Positions 9,426 through 17,737 are shown, counted from the first letter of the stretch. The stretch: 64,000 nucleotides of DNA from Oceanobacillus senegalensis (GCF_900176885.1 NZ_LT839648.1:2943008-3007007); one strand, 5' to 3'. Notes: generated by a model not told the origin, from the sequence alone. Numbers and translations: made by a program.

Positions 9426-9746
9426 TTATCTGATACCCAGCCATTGTGGTTCTCAGTCAATTTAATCAGCAAGCAGAAAATCATGACATACGGAAAAAAT
9501 TAGAGACGGATTAAAAATGCACAAAAAGCAAAAAAGTCAGCTGGAGACATTCTTCCATGAGGAAAGTCGACCACTACCAATTGGATCACCACATGAGTAC
9601 AACCAACCCAAGGAAACGGACTTTGTGAAAAAAGTAAATGGTTGATGAATTACACGAGTGAGGAGATTGCATTATATGCTGAAGATGGGGCAAGTATAAT
9701 GATTAAGAATTGGGTGGTTAGAAGACCACCGAGAATGGTCCATTGA
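9426..9746 (+). pseudogene. Decayed DUF3231 gene
   Basis: Remnants of a DUF3231 gene in separate frames, in the same order as in the intact neighbour. At 9426, LSDTQPLWFS resembles LTAAEIYTLWSQ. At 9470-9507, AENHDIRKKLETD resembles HVDDNEIKALLGD. The piece from 9517 to 9642 carries LETFFHEESRPLPIG, matching LTHFFHKEQYPIPKG. The piece from 9651 to 9746 reads EIALYAEDGASIMIKNW and ends with a PP, matching EIANYADDGTKIMIDHGW. The middle half is deleted and frameshifts join the rest. It lies just upstream of the intact copy at 9784, which suggests an old tandem duplication. The rest of the 9251-9783 gap holds the gerA leader. Confidence 0.75.
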
Positions 9747-9783
9747 GAAGAACTAGCAAAAACGAAAGGCGGGAAGTGAAAAA

Positions 9784-10785
9784 TTGAATAACAATGAAAA
9801 CATGGAACTAACAGCTGCAGAGATTTATACATTATGGTCGCAATACCAAGAAAAAACCTTGGCAATATGTATATTAAAGCATGCGTTAAATCATGTAGAT
9901 GATAATGAGATAAAAGCTCTTCTAGGGGATACTTTAGATATCATGAATTCTCATATAGAAAAATTAACCCATTTTTTTCATAAGGAACAGTATCCAATTC
10001 CAAAAGGGTTTTCTGAAAAGGATGTAAATATCCAAGCCCCAAGGATTTTTTCTGATAACCTTTACCTTCTTTATATTCTAAATTCTTGTTATATAACCCT
10101 TGGTATGTACGCAATGCATCTTGCAAGTGCAGAGCGTGAGGATATTATCGAATATTATAATGAAAGCTTGACACAAGCACAGAAATACCATCAGCGCGCA
10201 AAAATGCTAGCAAAGGAAAAAGCAATATATACTCCATCACCACATATTCCAAAGCCTGACAAGGTGGAATTTGTAGAAAAGAAAAGCTTCCTCAATGGAT
10301 GGTTTGGGCGTCGACCTTTAATGGCTAGTGAAATTGCAAACCTTACATTTAATGCACAACGGAATGCAATAGGTCAAGCTGCTATTACTGCATTCAGTCA
10401 GATCGCATCTTCAAAGGAAGTGCGAAAATATTTTGAAAGAGGAAGAGATATTGCAGGAAAGCATTTTGAGATATTTCATTCCATCTTAAATAATGAATAT
10501 TTATCTGAGGGATCCTCCATCATGACTTCAGAGGTTACCGATTCAACCCAATCTCCCTTTTCGGATAAATTAATGATGTACCTTGTAACCGGTCTCATTT
10601 CAGCTGGAATTACACAATATGGAAAGGCAATTGCCGAAAGCCCTAGACATGATCTAGGTTTGCAGTATTCTCGTCTAACGATGGAAATAGCCAACTATGC
10701 AGATGACGGTACCAAAATCATGATTGATCATGGATGGATGGAGCAACCTCCAATGGCCACCGATCGAAAAAATCTGGCTAAATAG
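9784..10785 (+). CDS. DUF3231 family protein
   Basis: 333-residue member of DUF3231, a Bacillales family of unknown function. It is made of two similar helical halves (about 5-160 and 170-325), each with an LT/M-x-x-EI start followed by a Cys- or Ala-rich helix. I believe the fold is ferritin-like, as in coat-associated CotF-type proteins, but this is recollection, not a test. The start is TTG 9784 behind GGGAAGTG, or ATG 9802 in frame. It has no signal peptide or membrane span. A paralogue lies at 12205 and a decayed copy at 9426, and the group flanks cwlJ and is divergent from the gerA operon. A sporulation role is plausible by context only. Confidence 0.85.
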   Translation: MNNNENMELTAAEIYTLWSQYQEKTLAICILKHALNHVDDNEIKALLGDTLDIMNSHIEKLTHFFHKEQYPIPKGFSEKDVNIQAPRIFSDNLYLLYILNSCYITLGMYAMHLASAEREDIIEYYNESLTQAQKYHQRAKMLAKEKAIYTPSPHIPKPDKVEFVEKKSFLNGWFGRRPLMASEIANLTFNAQRNAIGQAAITAFSQIASSKEVRKYFERGRDIAGKHFEIFHSILNNEYLSEGSSIMTSEVTDSTQSPFSDKLMMYLVTGLISAGITQYGKAIAESPRHDLGLQYSRLTMEIANYADDGTKIMIDHGWMEQPPMATDRKNLAK

Positions 10786-10793
10786 GGACTCTT

Positions 10794-11288
10794 ATGGAAT
10801 CAAACATCAATCAAAAAAGTAAAAAATTAGAAGCAATCCTATGGAGTATTGCTCTTCCTGGTTTTGCTCAATTATTAAATAAAAAATATGTTAAAGGATT
10901 ATTATTAGTTGGCTTAGAATTTATTATTAATGTTATGGGTAATTTTAATACGATTATTCTCCTTAGCTTTAATTTTAAAGTGGAAGAGGCGATTACACAA
11001 ACAAATTATGGTTGGTTAATGTTTTATCCTTGTTTATATTTTTTCGCCATGTGGGATGCATATAAAGATGCTGGCGGCGGACGTGATAAGCCATTTGCCT
11101 ACTTACCATTTGTGTTCTCGGCCTATTTTGTAACCATTGGTGTATTTTACTCTCCTGCACTTAAATTATTCGGTCATTCTATCGGACCAATGTATTCAGG
11201 ATTTCTATTTTTGCCAATCGGTATAAGTATCGGAGCCATTATCAGATGGATCCTAATAAAAATATATACGAAACCCAATACCAGTTAG
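10794..11288 (+). CDS. Conserved small integral membrane protein
   Basis: 164-residue protein with about four hydrophobic segments. The N-terminal part, AILWSIALPGFAQLLNKKY followed by a hydrophobic helix, resembles the PG-x-GQ-x-y-n-k/G start of TM2-like and DUF5683-like small membrane proteins. Asp and Gly residues in WDAYKDAGGG form a cytoplasmic loop. Function is unknown. It starts 8 bases after the DUF3231 stop codon and is probably co-transcribed with it, though its own ribosome binding site is weak (GGGACTCTT). An inverted repeat directly follows the stop. Confidence 0.75.
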   Translation: MESNINQKSKKLEAILWSIALPGFAQLLNKKYVKGLLLVGLEFIINVMGNFNTIILLSFNFKVEEAITQTNYGWLMFYPCLYFFAMWDAYKDAGGGRDKPFAYLPFVFSAYFVTIGVFYSPALKLFGHSIGPMYSGFLFLPIGISIGAIIRWILIKIYTKPNTS

Positions 11289-11342
11289 TCGCTCTCTTGT
11301 ACTTCCTACACTTCGCTGTATTTTTCAACCACGAGAGAGCGA
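11289..11342. terminator. Inverted repeat after the membrane protein gene
   Basis: Twelve-base arms TCGCTCTCTTGT and ACGAGAGAGCGA pair at 11 of 12 positions around a loop of about 30 bases, starting right at the stop codon. No clean T-run follows, so it may be a transcript-stabilising hairpin rather than a strong terminator. Confidence 0.5.
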
Positions 11343-11484
11343 TTAACATTTGGTGTTTGTTATGATAGTAGCTTTTTATGTTACCTGCTATTTCCCTGAG
11401 TTCATCATACATAAACATGATAATAAACCCCCCCATCTTTTTTATAAAGAAAAGAGAGGCTTAAATAAACCCTAAGAATTCAGT

Positions 11485-11913
11485 TTAATACGTGCTATAA
11501 ATAGCTTCACATTCTTCTGCAGTCGGTTCATAAAAACAATGACTTTTATAACGCCCAACAAATGGCTGGTCATACCAGGTTGCAGGGCAATCTTGAGGTG
11601 GCCTAAAATACCATAGACTATATACTGCAGGCCATAACCTTGTTCCTTTAACCGCTTTGCGAGCTAATCTTTTCTCACTTTCTCTTGCCCTTTGGTAAAA
11701 GTAACCATGTGTTACCGCTTCAAAGGCATGTGGTTGAAAAACCATTTGTGGTATCGTACGAATATCTTCAAAGTCAGAACATGGAACTCTTACCCGGTTA
11801 ATACCTACATTTCCAACCATTAGCATCCCCTGCTTCCCCTCACCTTCTGCTTCTGCTCGAAGTAATCTTGCCAATAGATTAATATCCGATTCATTATATT
11901 GAACAACAGCCAT
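11485..11913 (-). CDS. cwlJ: Spore cortex cell wall hydrolase CwlJ
   Basis: 142-residue Hydrolase_2/SleB-type enzyme that degrades cortex peptidoglycan during germination, in response to Ca-dipicolinate in B. subtilis. The sequence is nearly colinear with CwlJ: LLARLLRAEAEGEG (catalytic Glu region), GMLMVGNVGINRV, QPHAFEAVTHGYFYQRAR, LWYFRPPQDCPATW and KSHCFYEPTAEECE. The length equals that of B. subtilis CwlJ. I chose ATG 11913 (MAVVQYNES) because GGGGGGA lies 5 bases upstream; the longer frame to 11940 lacks such a site. There is no signal peptide, as expected for CwlJ, which is laid down from the mother cell. Its usual partner gene gerQ is not adjacent. Confidence 0.96.
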   Translation of the reverse strand: MAVVQYNESDINLLARLLRAEAEGEGKQGMLMVGNVGINRVRVPCSDFEDIRTIPQMVFQPHAFEAVTHGYFYQRARESEKRLARKAVKGTRLWPAVYSLWYFRPPQDCPATWYDQPFVGRYKSHCFYEPTAEECEAIYSTY

Positions 11914-12204
11914 GTATGTCCCCCCGCTATCTTTCTTCAAACTTATATGCTAAAGCCTCGAAAACAATTATATTAAAGGCTAACTGGATAATCATTACTT
12001 AACACAAGTAACATGTGTTATCATCACAATTTACCATATGCAAATCCTACTTAAAAATTGAATAGCGAAAGATGGTGCATGGATGTAGTCATATGTTTTA
12101 TTACCGAGTAGCCTCTACTAATCCCCAAAGCTATATCATTGCTCATAATACATTTAAAATTGGGTAACATAACTCTATACTTAATAATTTATAGGAGGTT
12201 GCCA
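11914..12204. other. Divergent cwlJ / DUF3231 intergenic region
   Basis: About 290 AT-rich bases that must hold the promoters of both divergent genes. TATACT at about 12175-12181, ahead of the DUF3231 start, could be a -10 but has no good -35. No other structure stands out. Confidence 0.4.
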
Positions 12205-13230
12205 ATGAATGAAAAAAAGATACCCCTGACATCTGCTGAGATTGCAGGTCTTTGGACGGGGTATATGAATGATAGTATGTCGATATGTATTCTCAAACAT
12301 ATGCTAAAGCACATACAGCATCCGGAAATAAAAACGATTGTACAGTTTGCCTGTGATATCTCAACTAAACATATAGAACAATTACTTGCCATTTTTAAAG
12401 AAGATCATTTTGCCGTACCAAACGGTTTTACGGAACAGGACGTTAATATGGATGCTCCATGGCTATTTACGGACATGTTCTGCTTAACTTATGTAAATCA
12501 CATGGCTAAAGTAGGAATGATATCCTACAGTGGATTTATCTCTATGAGTACAAGAAAGGATATACGCCATTACTTTACAGGGGCTTTATCTGAAACATCT
12601 AAGCTCTATAACGAATCTACAGATATTGCCAGTTCAATGGGGATAAATGCCAGACATCCAATTATTGAGGTTCCTCATGAAACAGATTATGTGGATAGTA
12701 AGAAATACTTTAGTGGGTTAAATCCTTTTAGTGAAAACAGACCATTAAATGCCATAGAAATCTCCCATCTATACCAGAACATCATGACAAACTCCGTCGG
12801 GATAAAATTATGTCTCGCTTTTGCTCAGACATCACCAACAAATGAGGTACAAGAGTTTATGCTTCGTGCTAAGGATATATCGAAAAAGCATGTAAAACAT
12901 TTTGTTGATACGCTATTAAAAGATGAAATTCAAACACCACATTTACCTGATGTGAGTGTTAGCGACTCGACAAGCCAAACCTTTTCAGATAAGTTAACCA
13001 TGTTTCATATGTCACTCATTATGGCAGCTGGGATTGGAAATTACGCTACAGCTGGAGGAGCAAGCCAGCGAAGTGATTTAATGATTAATTATGAACGCTT
13101 ATCTTTAGAAGTTGCCAGATTAGCCAAAAGCGGTGCCGATATCATGATAACGAACAACTGGCTTGAACAACCACCCGGAATTAAAGATAAGGATAAATTA
13201 GCACGATATAAATTTGATACGAATAATTAA
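12205..13230 (+). CDS. DUF3231 family protein (second copy)
   Basis: 341-residue paralogue of the DUF3231 protein at 9784, with the same two-half structure: LTSAEIAGLWTGYMNDSMSI opens the first half and LNAIEISHLYQNIMTNSVGI the second. It ends GADIMITNNWLEQPPGIKDK, matching the other copy. ATG 12205 (MNEKKIPLT) follows a strong TAGGAGG 6 bases upstream, so the longer frame from 12139 is not used. It is cytoplasmic with no cofactor motif that I recognise. It is divergent from cwlJ. Function is unknown; the spore context is suggestive only. Confidence 0.87.
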   Translation: MNEKKIPLTSAEIAGLWTGYMNDSMSICILKHMLKHIQHPEIKTIVQFACDISTKHIEQLLAIFKEDHFAVPNGFTEQDVNMDAPWLFTDMFCLTYVNHMAKVGMISYSGFISMSTRKDIRHYFTGALSETSKLYNESTDIASSMGINARHPIIEVPHETDYVDSKKYFSGLNPFSENRPLNAIEISHLYQNIMTNSVGIKLCLAFAQTSPTNEVQEFMLRAKDISKKHVKHFVDTLLKDEIQTPHLPDVSVSDSTSQTFSDKLTMFHMSLIMAAGIGNYATAGGASQRSDLMINYERLSLEVARLAKSGADIMITNNWLEQPPGIKDKDKLARYKFDTNN

Positions 13231-13270
13231 TGCCTATGGAACTTCCAGATTATTGTCGAGTACCATTAAA

Positions 13271-13320
13271 ACAAAAGACTAACGTATTCCCTAATCATGG
13301 AGAATACGTTAGTCTTTTGT
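13271..13320. terminator. Strong hairpin terminator after DUF3231
   Basis: Arms ACAAAAGACTAACGTATTC and GAATACGTTAGTCTTTTGT pair perfectly over 19 bases around a loop of about 12. The A/T-rich outer ends supply a T-run in both directions, so it may work bidirectionally. Confidence 0.9.
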
Positions 13321-13325
13321 TAATA

Positions 13326-13474
13326 TGAATCTTCAATCAGTTGGGGATTCTTTCATCCCCAACTGAAACAAAGGAATAAAGGCTAAAGTCGCAATGTCCG
13401 CCCCAACACATCCTAAGATCTATGTCTCTAGACCCGAACGAAGCGGGCCTTTAAGGGCTCTTTTTCCTTTTTGC
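13326..13474 (+). repeat. Dispersed structured element, copy 1
   Basis: Shares with 37993-38148 the blocks AATCTTCAATCAG, AAAGGCTAAAGTCGCAA (17 identical bases), GTCCG, and CCGAACGAA followed by CGGG. This copy carries a hairpin, CAGTTGGGG (13339-13347) pairing with CCCCAACTG (13358-13366), and ends in a T-rich stretch after GGGCCTTTAAGGGCTC. It lies between two plus-strand genes. It may be a small structured RNA or a short mobile repeat. I recall similar tracts in Bacillaceae intergenic regions but cannot name a family. Confidence 0.7.
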
Positions 13475-13545
13475 ATCTATCAAGACATACCTTCTTTACA
13501 TACTATAGTAGTCAAAGGATTATTCATTTAAAGGAGGATGTTATA

Positions 13546-15318
13546 TTGACTAAACAAAAAGATTCATATGACTCACAACTAAAAAAGTACCCTAATATCC
13601 TGGTAATTCTCGTTGATGAAGAACGATTCCCACCTGCCTATGAAAATGATGAAATCAAATCATGGCGTAAAGATAATTTGAAGACACAGGAATTATTACT
13701 GGAGCATGGAATGACCTTTTTAAATCATTATATTGCAAGTACGGCTTGCGCTCCGAGCCGAACCTCTCTGTATACTGGACAATACCCTTCCCTACATGGA
13801 GTGACTCAAACAACAGGTATTGCGAAAGGGGCTTTTGATCCAGATGTCTTCTGGCTAGACCCGAATACTGTTCCAACGTTTGGAGACTATTTTCGTTCTG
13901 CTGGTTACCAGACTTTTTGGAAGGGAAAATGGCATGCCAGTGATGAAGATATATTAATCCCGGGTTCACACGATGCCTTATTAAGCTATTATCCCCATAC
14001 AGGTAAAACAGATACTGAAAAAGAACAACTTTACCTTCATGCCAACCAACTTGATTCTTATGGATTTAGTGGGTGGATTGGTCCCGAACCACACGGAGCG
14101 AGTCCGAGAAATTCAGCTTCCTCAGCAGCCAATGGAATTAGCGGACGTGATGAAATCTATGCGAAAGAAGTAGTTGAATTATTAGAAGACCTTAAAAGTA
14201 AAAAAAGTGACAAGCCTTGGCTCATTGTCTCTTCTTTCGTTAATCCTCATGATATCACCTTATTTGGACTACTCACTCAACTAAATCCATCTTTTAAGTT
14301 TTCCATAGATCCTTCTGTACCTTTCATTCCCCCTGCTCCTACAGCCAACGAGGATTTACTTACCAAACCATCAGCACAAAAGAGCTATAAAGAAGTGTAT
14401 CAAAAAGCGATACAACCAACATATGACACTACTTTTTATCGCAGGCTCTATTATTCCCTTCATAAGCAAGTAGACAAAGAAATGTATAAAATTTTCCAAG
14501 CACTTAAAAATTCCCCGTTTTACGAAGATACTATCGTCGTATTTACAGCAGATCATGGTAGTTTAGTAGGGTCACATGGTGGAATGTTTCAAAAGTGGCA
14601 TAACGCATATGAAGAGTCCCTCCATGTACCATTCATTATTCACAATCCGAAGCTATTTTCAGTATCCAATGAAACAACCATGCTCACCAGTCATGTGGAT
14701 ATTGTACCTACTTTACTAAGTTTAGCGAATATTAACGTACGAGACGTGCAAGAAAAGTTAAAAAAAGACCATACAGAAGTTCACCCTTTTGTTGGCAGAG
14801 ATTTACGTCCTCTAATCCATGGTAAGTCAACATTCTCAAGGGCCAATGAAGCCTTATATTTTATGACAGACGATGAAGTTACGAAAGGACTTAATCAAGT
14901 AAATGTAACAGGTGAGCCATATGAGGCCGTCATTCAGCCAAACCATATAGAATCCATTATTACCAAACTCCCAACAGGCAAAAATCAAATAGAAGAGATT
15001 TGGAAGTTTTCCCGCTACTTCGATAACCCGCAATTCTGGAGTGACCCAAATAATGAAGATAGGGTGACAGAGAAAAATAAGGATAAACCCGTTTCAGAAA
15101 CGAAGTATGCCTCTATATGCATTACTACAACACAATCCCATCCTATTCCAGACCAATTTGAACTCTATAATTTAACAAGAGACCCATTTGAAGAAATCAA
15201 TTTAACTCATCCACAACATGAAACAGCAGAATCAAAAATCATACAACATATCCTTACCAAAATCTTAAAAGAGCAACGTAAACAAAAGCGATTATCCCCG
15301 TTAAATCGAATCCTTTAA
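13546..15318 (+). CDS. Sulfatase / alkaline phosphatase superfamily hydrolase
   Basis: About 590-residue sulfatase-superfamily enzyme. The formylglycine motif C-x-P-x-R is present as CAPSRTSLYTGQYPSLHG, the metal-binding start is VILVDEER, and the C-terminal metal site is TADHGSLVGSHGG. GKWHASDED and KWHNAYEESLHVPF are further conserved parts. It should cleave sulfate esters or phosphonate/phosphate monoesters at a divalent metal. No signal peptide is seen, so it is probably cytoplasmic, and Cys activation would need an anaerobic or FGE-type maturase not seen here. I chose TTG 13546 because AAAGGAGG lies 7 bases upstream; the upstream extension to 13471 lacks a site. The substrate is unknown. 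Confidence 0.85.
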   Translation: MTKQKDSYDSQLKKYPNILVILVDEERFPPAYENDEIKSWRKDNLKTQELLLEHGMTFLNHYIASTACAPSRTSLYTGQYPSLHGVTQTTGIAKGAFDPDVFWLDPNTVPTFGDYFRSAGYQTFWKGKWHASDEDILIPGSHDALLSYYPHTGKTDTEKEQLYLHANQLDSYGFSGWIGPEPHGASPRNSASSAANGISGRDEIYAKEVVELLEDLKSKKSDKPWLIVSSFVNPHDITLFGLLTQLNPSFKFSIDPSVPFIPPAPTANEDLLTKPSAQKSYKEVYQKAIQPTYDTTFYRRLYYSLHKQVDKEMYKIFQALKNSPFYEDTIVVFTADHGSLVGSHGGMFQKWHNAYEESLHVPFIIHNPKLFSVSNETTMLTSHVDIVPTLLSLANINVRDVQEKLKKDHTEVHPFVGRDLRPLIHGKSTFSRANEALYFMTDDEVTKGLNQVNVTGEPYEAVIQPNHIESIITKLPTGKNQIEEIWKFSRYFDNPQFWSDPNNEDRVTEKNKDKPVSETKYASICITTTQSHPIPDQFELYNLTRDPFEEINLTHPQHETAESKIIQHILTKILKEQRKQKRLSPLNRIL

Positions 15319-15536
15319 TGAATAGCCTTTTAAAAGAAATATAAACAAGACTGCTTGAATAGAAGATGGGGAATAATAAAAGTGTTTAACTCCCAAACAA
15401 CGAACCATGCACTACCTTTTTTGTAAATTTCCTCACCGCTTAGAGTAGTAAGCTAACTTAAAATAGCAGCCAACTATTTAAGTATGGTAGAATAGGTCAA
15501 AATCGCACTTAGCAAAATACAAAAAGAGGTGAAAAT

Positions 15537-15770
15537 ATGTTTGATAAAATTAGAAGACAACTGAAGAATATGGCACGCGGAAGCAGTAGTAGAAGGCACC
15601 GTTACTACGGAGGTAGTAGTAGTAACAGGAGACATCGTTATTACAAAGGAAGTAGTAGTAGCAGACGCCATCGCTACTATAGAGGGAGTAGCAGTAGTAA
15701 AAGACATAAATATAATCCTTTAAGTGGTAGTAAACGCTATAAACGCAGAGGATGGGGAAGTAGCAGCTAA
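15537..15770 (+). CDS. Ser/Arg/Tyr-rich repeat protein (possible coat protein)
   Basis: 77-residue, very basic low-complexity protein. After MFDKIRRQLKNMARGSSS it has three 12-residue repeats, RRHRYYGGSSSN, RRHRYYKGSSSS and RRHRYYRGSSSS (residues 19-54). Two degenerate units follow: KRHKYNPLSGS and KRYKRRGWGSSS. AGAGGTG precedes the ATG by 6 bases. The pattern of Ser clusters between Arg/Lys/Tyr recalls spore coat proteins such as CotG, which is phosphorylated on Ser by the kinase CotH in B. subtilis. The stop lies 7 bases from the stop of a convergent protein kinase gene. Function is inferred only; no homology was tested. Confidence 0.7.
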   Translation: MFDKIRRQLKNMARGSSSRRHRYYGGSSSNRRHRYYKGSSSSRRHRYYRGSSSSKRHKYNPLSGSKRYKRRGWGSSS

Positions 15771-15777
15771 GCATCCG

Positions 15778-16566
15778 TTATTGACGATTCTCACAAGCTT
15801 GTACTGCCACATAAAGATCATCCAATATCTGCGGAATAGTAAGGTATGGTTCATCTATTCTTAGTAGTTTTTTTAATAGGAATACGGTCTCTTGTCTTAA
15901 CAAAAGTTCTTCTGTCCACGGGAGGGCTTTTTTATTTTTAGAAGGATAGGTTGTATAAAGCAAATATAAAAGGATATCTCCTAAATCATAGTAGTCTTGA
16001 AGCATCCATTCCTCTTTTTTTATCGGAGGATAATTAGGTTTCACTTGTTTCGCCAAGCCAAAATCGATTAAATAAGGTTCATTGTCCTTTAATAGGATGT
16101 TGGGAATCCGTAAATCAAGATGAAAAATTCCCTTATTATGAAGATAATCAACTAATTTAATTAATTTAGCAATAAAAAGTAAAGACTCTTTTTCATGAAA
16201 TGTTTTCTGATTTAGAAAAATTTCATCCTCCATGTTTACTCCATCAATATAGTCCATTACGTAAAAATAATGACCTCTCTCTGAAAAGGTCCCATAAAAC
16301 TTAGGCATATGATTATGTTTTAGTTTCTCCATGATGGATACTTCGTTATAAAACAGCTTGATTTCATCCATATTTCTGCGCTTACTTGGCCTTAGTTGCT
16401 TTATTACTTTCTTTTCCTCCGTGTGCAAATCATAGCAAAGATAGACCATTCCATAACTTCCAATTCCAATCATATCCAAAATTCGGTAACGGTGATGTAA
16501 AATTGCTGCTTCTTTTAAAGGGGTGTCTACTATAAACTGATAGACTTTTCGAATAGGACGTAGCAT
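15778..16566 (-). CDS. Hanks-type Ser/Thr protein kinase, YbdM-like
   Basis: 262-residue soluble protein kinase. Motifs in order: glycine loop GIGSYGMVYL, Lys in KKVIKQLRPSKRR, catalytic loop HLDLRIPNILL (an HLD variant of HRD) and metal-binding DFGLAKQ. The overall match is closest to B. subtilis YbdM (PrkD). There is no transmembrane or PASTA region, so it acts in the cytoplasm or on mother-cell or spore proteins. ATG 16566 (MLRPIRKVYQF) follows AAAAAAGGAGTCAATC; the longer frame to 16638 lacks a site. It is convergent with the Ser/Arg/Tyr repeat gene, 7 bases between stops, so that protein is a candidate substrate (inference). Confidence 0.88.
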   Translation of the reverse strand: MLRPIRKVYQFIVDTPLKEAAILHHRYRILDMIGIGSYGMVYLCYDLHTEEKKVIKQLRPSKRRNMDEIKLFYNEVSIMEKLKHNHMPKFYGTFSERGHYFYVMDYIDGVNMEDEIFLNQKTFHEKESLLFIAKLIKLVDYLHNKGIFHLDLRIPNILLKDNEPYLIDFGLAKQVKPNYPPIKKEEWMLQDYYDLGDILLYLLYTTYPSKNKKALPWTEELLLRQETVFLLKKLLRIDEPYLTIPQILDDLYVAVQACENRQ

Positions 16567-16689
16567 GATTGACTCCTTTTTTAGATCCAAAGTATAGCAT
16601 TGTATAGCATTTCTCTGTATAGGGTTGATTACCAACATGCTATTATTCTAATTACATATAGTATAGCATGAATACTGCTTCATCATCTT

Positions 16690-16726
16690 AGTAAAAAAAA
16701 CGTTCATCACTAATAAAGTGATGAAC
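16690..16726 (-). terminator. Terminator on minus strand between ctc and kinase
   Basis: GTTCATCAC and GTGATGAAC pair perfectly around a 7-base loop (16702-16726). On the minus strand the stem is followed by eight T residues, the shape of an intrinsic terminator for ctc transcription. Confidence 0.8.
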
Positions 16727-16771
16727 TGAATTTCAAATTATTCTATTGGTAATTCCAAATCATTAGAGACC

Positions 16772-16840
16772 GGGACAAAAGAATTTCCCTGGGCAAAGCC
16801 CGAAAAGCTTCGGTCTATAAACCGCTCCGAAATATGTCCC
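16772..16840. repeat. Structured 69-bp element with GGGACA/TGTCCC ends
   Basis: The ends GGGACA and TGTCCC are complementary. Inside are a GGGC-AAA-GCCC hairpin and a TTCGG...CCGAA arm pair. The element lies downstream of ctc with no reading frame. It looks like a compact folded RNA or mini inverted-repeat element. I saw no second full copy in the window. Confidence 0.55.
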
Positions 16841-16880
16841 AACTTCCTATAATTCATATCAATGAAAGATAAATAAATAT

Positions 16881-16934
16881 TTACTTCAAAAAGTATTGAC
16901 ATAGGTTTTTATTTTAATTATACTTTAAAAAGTA
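16881..16934 (+). promoter_or_regulatory. Orphan sigma-A promoter with two TACTTNAAAAAGTA operators
   Basis: TTGACA (16896-16901) and TATACT (16919-16924) are 17 bases apart on the plus strand. TACTTCAAAAAGTA (16881-16894) lies just upstream of the -35 and TACTTTAAAAAGTA (about 16921-16934) overlaps the -10. This resembles a promoter controlled by a MarR/HxlR-type repressor. The only reading frame after it is a six-codon ATG ATG AAT ATC GCA GTT, then a stop, ahead of the ctc 3' end. The regulated gene seems to be lost. Confidence 0.7.
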
Positions 16935-17015
16935 AAAAGACATATAGTAATAATCTAACTTGATAGATGATACCCCTAAGTATGATGAATATCGCAGTTT
17001 AATAAGCTATAGTGC

Positions 17016-17621
17016 TTATACTCCTGATACTTCCGCTTCACTTGTTTCATCGCTTTCCTCTGTTACAGGATCAGGTTTTACATAATCAATGGTTACGATT
17101 GTTTCTTCATCATCATGATTGAATGTACAGTTACTATATTGTTTTTTAATATCTGCTACTTGAATAGTATGACCGATTTCAAAATTAGTGATATCAATTT
17201 CAATCTCATCAGGGATATCATTCGCTTTTGCTGTTATATCCAATTCGTGAAGGAATTGTTTAGCGATTCCACCTGTTTTCTCACCTTCAGATGTTCCTTT
17301 TAGAATGACACTGACTTTTGTATCAATTTCTGTATTTTCATCAACTTGAAGAAAATCCACATGAAGTATCTTACTATTTATCGGATTAGTTTGATAATCT
17401 CTTAAAACAACATTTTTTGATTTTCCATTAAGATTTAGAGATAAAATTCCATTTCTACCAACATCTCGTATCACTTTTAATAAATCTAAACTTTTAATAG
17501 AAATAGATTGGGTATTAATGTTACTTCCATAAACAATCGCTGGAATCCCCCCATCATTTCTCAATCTCTTCAAAGTAGACTTTCTTAAATCCTTTCTTTC
17601 TTGGGCTACAAGTGCATTCAT
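17016..17621 (-). CDS. ctc: Ribosomal protein L25 / general stress protein Ctc
   Basis: 201-residue L25/Ctc protein that binds 5S rRNA in the large ribosomal subunit. The N-terminal L25 domain (about 1-90) has LRNDGGIPAIVYGSN and VLRDYQTNPINSKILHVDFL; the C-terminal TL5-type beta domain (about 95-185) contains LHELDITAKANDIPDEIEID. The end is acidic, as is common in Ctc. AAGGTGG lies 7 bases before ATG 17621. It seems monocistronic, with a sigma-A promoter at 17709-17737 and a terminator at 16690-16726. I did not find the sigma-B promoter known for B. subtilis ctc. pth and mfd, frequent neighbours of ctc, are not here, so it may be a relocated or second copy. Confidence 0.93.
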   Translation of the reverse strand: MNALVAQERKDLRKSTLKRLRNDGGIPAIVYGSNINTQSISIKSLDLLKVIRDVGRNGILSLNLNGKSKNVVLRDYQTNPINSKILHVDFLQVDENTEIDTKVSVILKGTSEGEKTGGIAKQFLHELDITAKANDIPDEIEIDITNFEIGHTIQVADIKKQYSNCTFNHDDEETIVTIDYVKPDPVTEESDETSEAEVSGV

Positions 17622-17708
17622 TTTACTTCCACCTTTCTAATTATACACATCTTAGACTTTCATTTTACATAGAAATGTCTAATAACTATTAAACTATCTT
17701 CCTATACT

Positions 17709-17737
17709 AGTATAAGTAATCCTGCATTTTATTTCAA
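17709..17737 (-). promoter_or_regulatory. Predicted sigma-A promoter of ctc
   Basis: On the minus strand TTGAAA (17737-17732) is followed after 17 bases by TATACT (17714-17709), each with one mismatch to consensus. The leader to the ctc ATG would be about 80 bases. Confidence 0.6.

Noticed and set aside
11242-11436. 64-codon minus-strand frame after the membrane protein gene
   Set aside because: It covers the inverted repeat at 11289 and the end of a convergent gene, with no ribosome binding site or recognisable product.
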